This document shows, in pieces, positions 61,030-64,000 of a stretch of 64,000 bases of DNA. The DNA lies in the NCBI GenBank assembly GCA_036897445.1, contig JAYMTL010000026.1:98659-162658 (forward strand). The letters run 5' to 3'. The position numbers were made by a program, and so were the translations under genes. Positions within the stretch are counted from its first letter, which is position 1. Each line of letters begins with the position of its first letter. The notes beneath the pieces are model-generated. The model had not been told where the DNA came from. It saw nothing but the letters and a program-made list of their open reading frames with translations, and made no database searches. Source of the DNA: Pelargonium tetragonum. Lineage: Eukaryota; Streptophyta; Magnoliopsida; Geraniales; Geraniaceae.

Positions 61030-63670
61030 ATTATCGGTTAAGTAACTATATTAAAATCCAAATAAAACGAAGAAAAAGAAAAGATCTACGACCCCTTTTT
61101 CTTGTGTTCTTCTTAATGTGCTTTAAGATTTGAATTTACTGCTGTTTTACTGATTTTCATATAACTAGGGTTTGTTTATCAGTGAATTTAGAGGGTACAG
61201 GGATTCTATTATAACTTGAGATATGAGTATAAAGGATCCACCCGATTTTTTCTTCAATATTCAATAGCCTCTTATTCCTTCGAGTAAATGCGGGCCTCTT
61301 AATCTAAGGTTTGTCTTTATTGTACTTGTATACTCTATCCAGGAAGGGAAGCTTGTAGTAAATTGCTTTCATACCAAGGTCAACGCCCCTTATTTTTCTT
61401 TGCAACCGGATATACTTGAAAACCTAAGTTAAAAAAAGCGTGTTACTTAGACTAAGCTCTCGAAAGGTGTAGTAAGATTAAATATTGTCTTATAAACCCC
61501 CGCCTCGTACATGTCTTGAATTTTTGATTTCTCTTTTTCCTTTTTAATAACAGGAATTTCACTTTTAATAAGCCCCTTTGCAAACAAATATAAATATAAA
61601 GGATAAAAGCTTTGGATTTAAGCAAGGCTCCTAAGTTAGTAGTATAATCTTAATATTGAATATGGACAAATTTTTAAAGGAAACTTTAGTAAGGAGTTGC
61701 CCTGTAATCTTATGAATAGACCCATTATTTAACTCCCTTAAAATAGGTGCGGAGACGGGGCCTCTATCCTGCTTTTAAGCAGACCCATTAACAAGGGGCA
61801 CAAAGCCTAAGAAATCTCTTAAAAAGTTGCAGTAAAGAAATAAGATTTTATAATGGAAATACCCTCTTACGGATCTCGTGAACCTTAGTATAACTTTTGT
61901 GGCGTGCATGAAGTAGCTAGTATTTTGTTTTTCAAATCCAGAAAGATCGAGATTTCCGATCAGTGACAGGCTTTTGTGTTAAACCTATATATTTCTTTGA
62001 GCAGACCCTTTTCACAACGTCAAAAATTTAAGGGTCTTTATAATTCTAATATATTCCGATGGGGCGCCCGAGCTAGGGCTTCCCACAAAAAAAAAGCTAG
62101 CAGTAGCCTAGAAATTCCAGATTTTTCCCTATTATATTATTATATTAAATTAGCCTAACTCTTTGTATTACTTGAAACAGAAGTTTTAGCAAATACTATT
62201 TACTTATTTAAAGGAGTGCTCCAGACGCGCATATAAGTCGGTTAAAGTTTTTGACAAGATTTCTATCTCAGTAGTAGCGTCTAAAGCAGGCCTCTCCCGG
62301 AGATAACGCCACAGTTATATAATAGTAAAACGGAAGAGCTTCCGTTAAATAAAGCAATTCTCTCAACCTAGCTGTAGATATAGGGGTTTCCCAGGCTGGG
62401 TAGAATATCTTTTACCGGAATTTGTGAATCTTTCTGTTAACGAGGTATTCGGGCTTGGCTTTAGCCTTTTCTCTTCTTCGATTAACGAGATACTCGCTGC
62501 TTTGTATAGTTTTGTAAAACAGGGCCCTAACACTCTGTATAATTTACTACTCTTTTTGATAGTTTGGTTTAAGTTTCTATTGCAAAAAGAGAAAAAGAGC
62601 CTGACAACAAATTGAAATATATGCTATAAAATCCCCGTATAAGATTTAGAGCTGTCCTGTTGCTAAGTTAAGCTTGTTGTTGGGCGTATACTTTTCTTTA
62701 ATTTAATAAAGCCTTGCGATGTGTTTCTAGCTCAAGCCTGGACTCTCCTCTGATCAGTAATCTGTAGGAAATGCGCCGGCTTTTAAGTTTATTCATGTTA
62801 AGAAGCCTGTAACAGTATATTATATTCTGGGAAATCTACTACTTTTTAGAAAACCTTTATAAATTTCATGTCTAAAAGACTGAGCGGTGATAAAACTCCG
62901 AGTAAGACTTTGAAAATTCCGGAGTTACAGAATCCTTTTGTTAAAGTATATCTTCCACATGTTTCTAAAGGTTAATTTTAGGAAGACTCCTTTTGAATCG
63001 TAGTAAAGCTCTCTCACTTAATAAGTGACCCTTTCTTTTTGGGCGATACTAATTTACATTCCCAAGCAGGGCTTATGAAACTAAACCCTGTGAGTGAAGA
63101 TTTCATTTCTTAATATTACAAAAACGTTTTCTAAAGGAGGAAGTTTCTATAAAAAAAGTCTCGAGAATTTGCACTGTTATAGACCTTACTCTCGAACCTA
63201 TCAATTGGAAAATCTTTAGAAATCGGGGTAGAGTATATTCACACGCAAGAAGCTCCATTCACTACAGCAAAAGAGGAAAGCTTATGCTGTAGTTGCTTAC
63301 GTAGAACCCTTATTTATATTTCCCTGCACCTAGTTACTTTTGAAAGCATAGAAAACTCTAGCATAATTAAGACCTGTAATATCAAACCTTTCTATAATAT
63401 CCAAATCTGAGTCTTCTCAATTTCCTACGGATCTCTCTCAAATAACAAAACTTTAATCTTGTAAAACTAACTTAATTCCCGATCTCTTAACTTTAACCAG
63501 AATAGAAATACAGAAAAAAGAATATTCTTCTGGGCAGTTCTCTTTTCAATCCCTTAAGCCCTCGGATACTCTAAGGACATGAAGAAACCCTCTTATTCCC
63601 TAACTCTTCTAACGGAATCCTGTAAACAAAAGCAATTTTAGGCATCTATATGTGTAGTATTAGTTCTTAA
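61030..63670. other. non-coding desert, segment 9
   Basis: Short plus-strand frames at 61976-62158 and 62424-62615 are of chance length. The latter has a hydrophobic tail (NLLLFLIVWFKFLLQ). It includes the hairpin at 62329, GGATCC near 61229 and GGGCCC near 62522. Confidence 0.55.
62329..62346. repeat. hairpin, 8-bp stem and 2-nt loop
   Basis: AACGGAAG and CTTCCGTT flank AG. The stem is perfect. No T tract follows directly. Confidence 0.65.
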
Positions 63671-63676
63671 TGAATA

Positions 63677-64000
63677 TTGAGTTTAGGGCCTAGTCTAACC
63701 CGGGAATTCTTAGACAGTCGATTTGAAAGTTTATCCACTTCTTTCTCTGCAGTAAAAATCTGGGAGTTAGAGTTCTTTTGTTTTCTTATTCACTTCTTCA
63801 TAGCTGCTAGGATATTCTATATTTGTCTCTTACTCTGTATCATAATTATAGCTATACCTAATAACACCTAATTTCACTTAGGAGTAGGAGCTTTTATTCT
63901 TGTTGTTGGAAGCTAGACCCGTGTCTTCCTCTTGCCGTTGTTGCTTATTGCTGCTAGTGTATTACTGTATTTGTACCTATTTTATTCCTTAGGAAACTCT
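63677..64000 (+). pseudogene. hydrophobic frame running off the window
   Basis: Starts at TTG 63677 and stays in one frame to the window edge (108 codons) with only TAA (63869-63871) and TAG (63914-63916), where about seven or eight stops are expected. After a polar start (SLGPSLTREFLDSRFESLS) come likely membrane segments: FFCFLIHFFIAARIFYICLL, HLGVGAFILVVGS, and RVFLLPLLLIAASVLLYLYL. The style is that of a multi-spanning organellar membrane protein, but I cannot assign it. TAA and TGA lie immediately upstream of the TTG, so the true start is uncertain. The missing 3' part lies outside the window. Confidence 0.25.

Noticed and set aside
1-64000. CRISPR array, insertion sequence, prophage or bacterial operon
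   Set aside because: No regularly spaced direct repeats, no transposase-like or phage-like frame, and no gene density of bacterial type.
1-64000. Group I or II intron with homing endonuclease or maturase
   Set aside because: No LAGLIDADG, GIY-YIG or reverse-transcriptase motif seen in the longer frames I could read, though I could not translate every frame completely.
1-64000. Dinoflagellate mitochondrial cox1, cob or cox3 fragments
   Set aside because: No frame that I read shows their hallmark motifs. A profile search would be needed to exclude short pieces.

Overview
This 64 kb window is AT-rich (roughly 35 % G+C by eye) and almost empty of recognisable genes. I found no complete gene of any known family, no intact tRNA or rRNA, no CRISPR array and no insertion sequence. 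The longest ATG-started reading frame is 144 codons. The other open frames (60-110 codons) are about as many and as long as chance gives at this base composition. That rules out an ordinary bacterial chromosome, phage or plasmid. The best explanation is expanded intergenic DNA of a eukaryotic organelle genome, most likely mitochondrial. Support for this is indirect: decayed tRNA-like arms, possible rRNA scraps, dispersed hairpin repeats, a great excess of short palindromes, and hydrophobic reading frames broken by a few stop codons. I cannot name the organism. Candidates are an alga, plant, fungus or dinoflagellate with an oversized mitochondrial genome. A chlorophycean alga reading TAG as leucine is a weak but testable option.

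Layout. Most of the window (1-6.36, 7.6-39.3, 40.1-46.98, 51.1-56.4, 56.74-58.18 and 61.0-63.67 kb) is background full of micro-palindromes of the form GGA-(0 to 2 nt)-TCC, GGGCCC and CCCGGG. Set into it are islands of different texture. Island I (6.36-7.58 kb) has three copies of a hairpin repeat and a hydrophobic minus-strand frame. Island II (39.3-40.1 kb) has a diverged repeat copy and a stretch open on both strands. Island III (46.98-51.1 kb) has an inverted repeat copy and several protein-like fragments. Island IV (56.4-56.73 kb) is open on both strands. Island V (58.18-60.9 kb) has purine/pyrimidine strand asymmetry, the 144-codon frame and a tRNA-like element. Island VI (63.4 kb to the window edge) has a hydrophobic frame that leaves the window.

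How it fits together. The islands share the repeat family, the CCTATAAC and TCTTAG motifs, and hydrophobic or serine/leucine-rich frames in which TAG is over-represented among the interruptions. They look like relics, or unusually coded or edited pieces, of organellar genes scattered through non-coding DNA. No pathway can be reconstructed. Protein-like calls have low confidence. The repeat family, the 42-bp tandem duplication and the palindrome excess are well supported because they can be read directly from the sequence.
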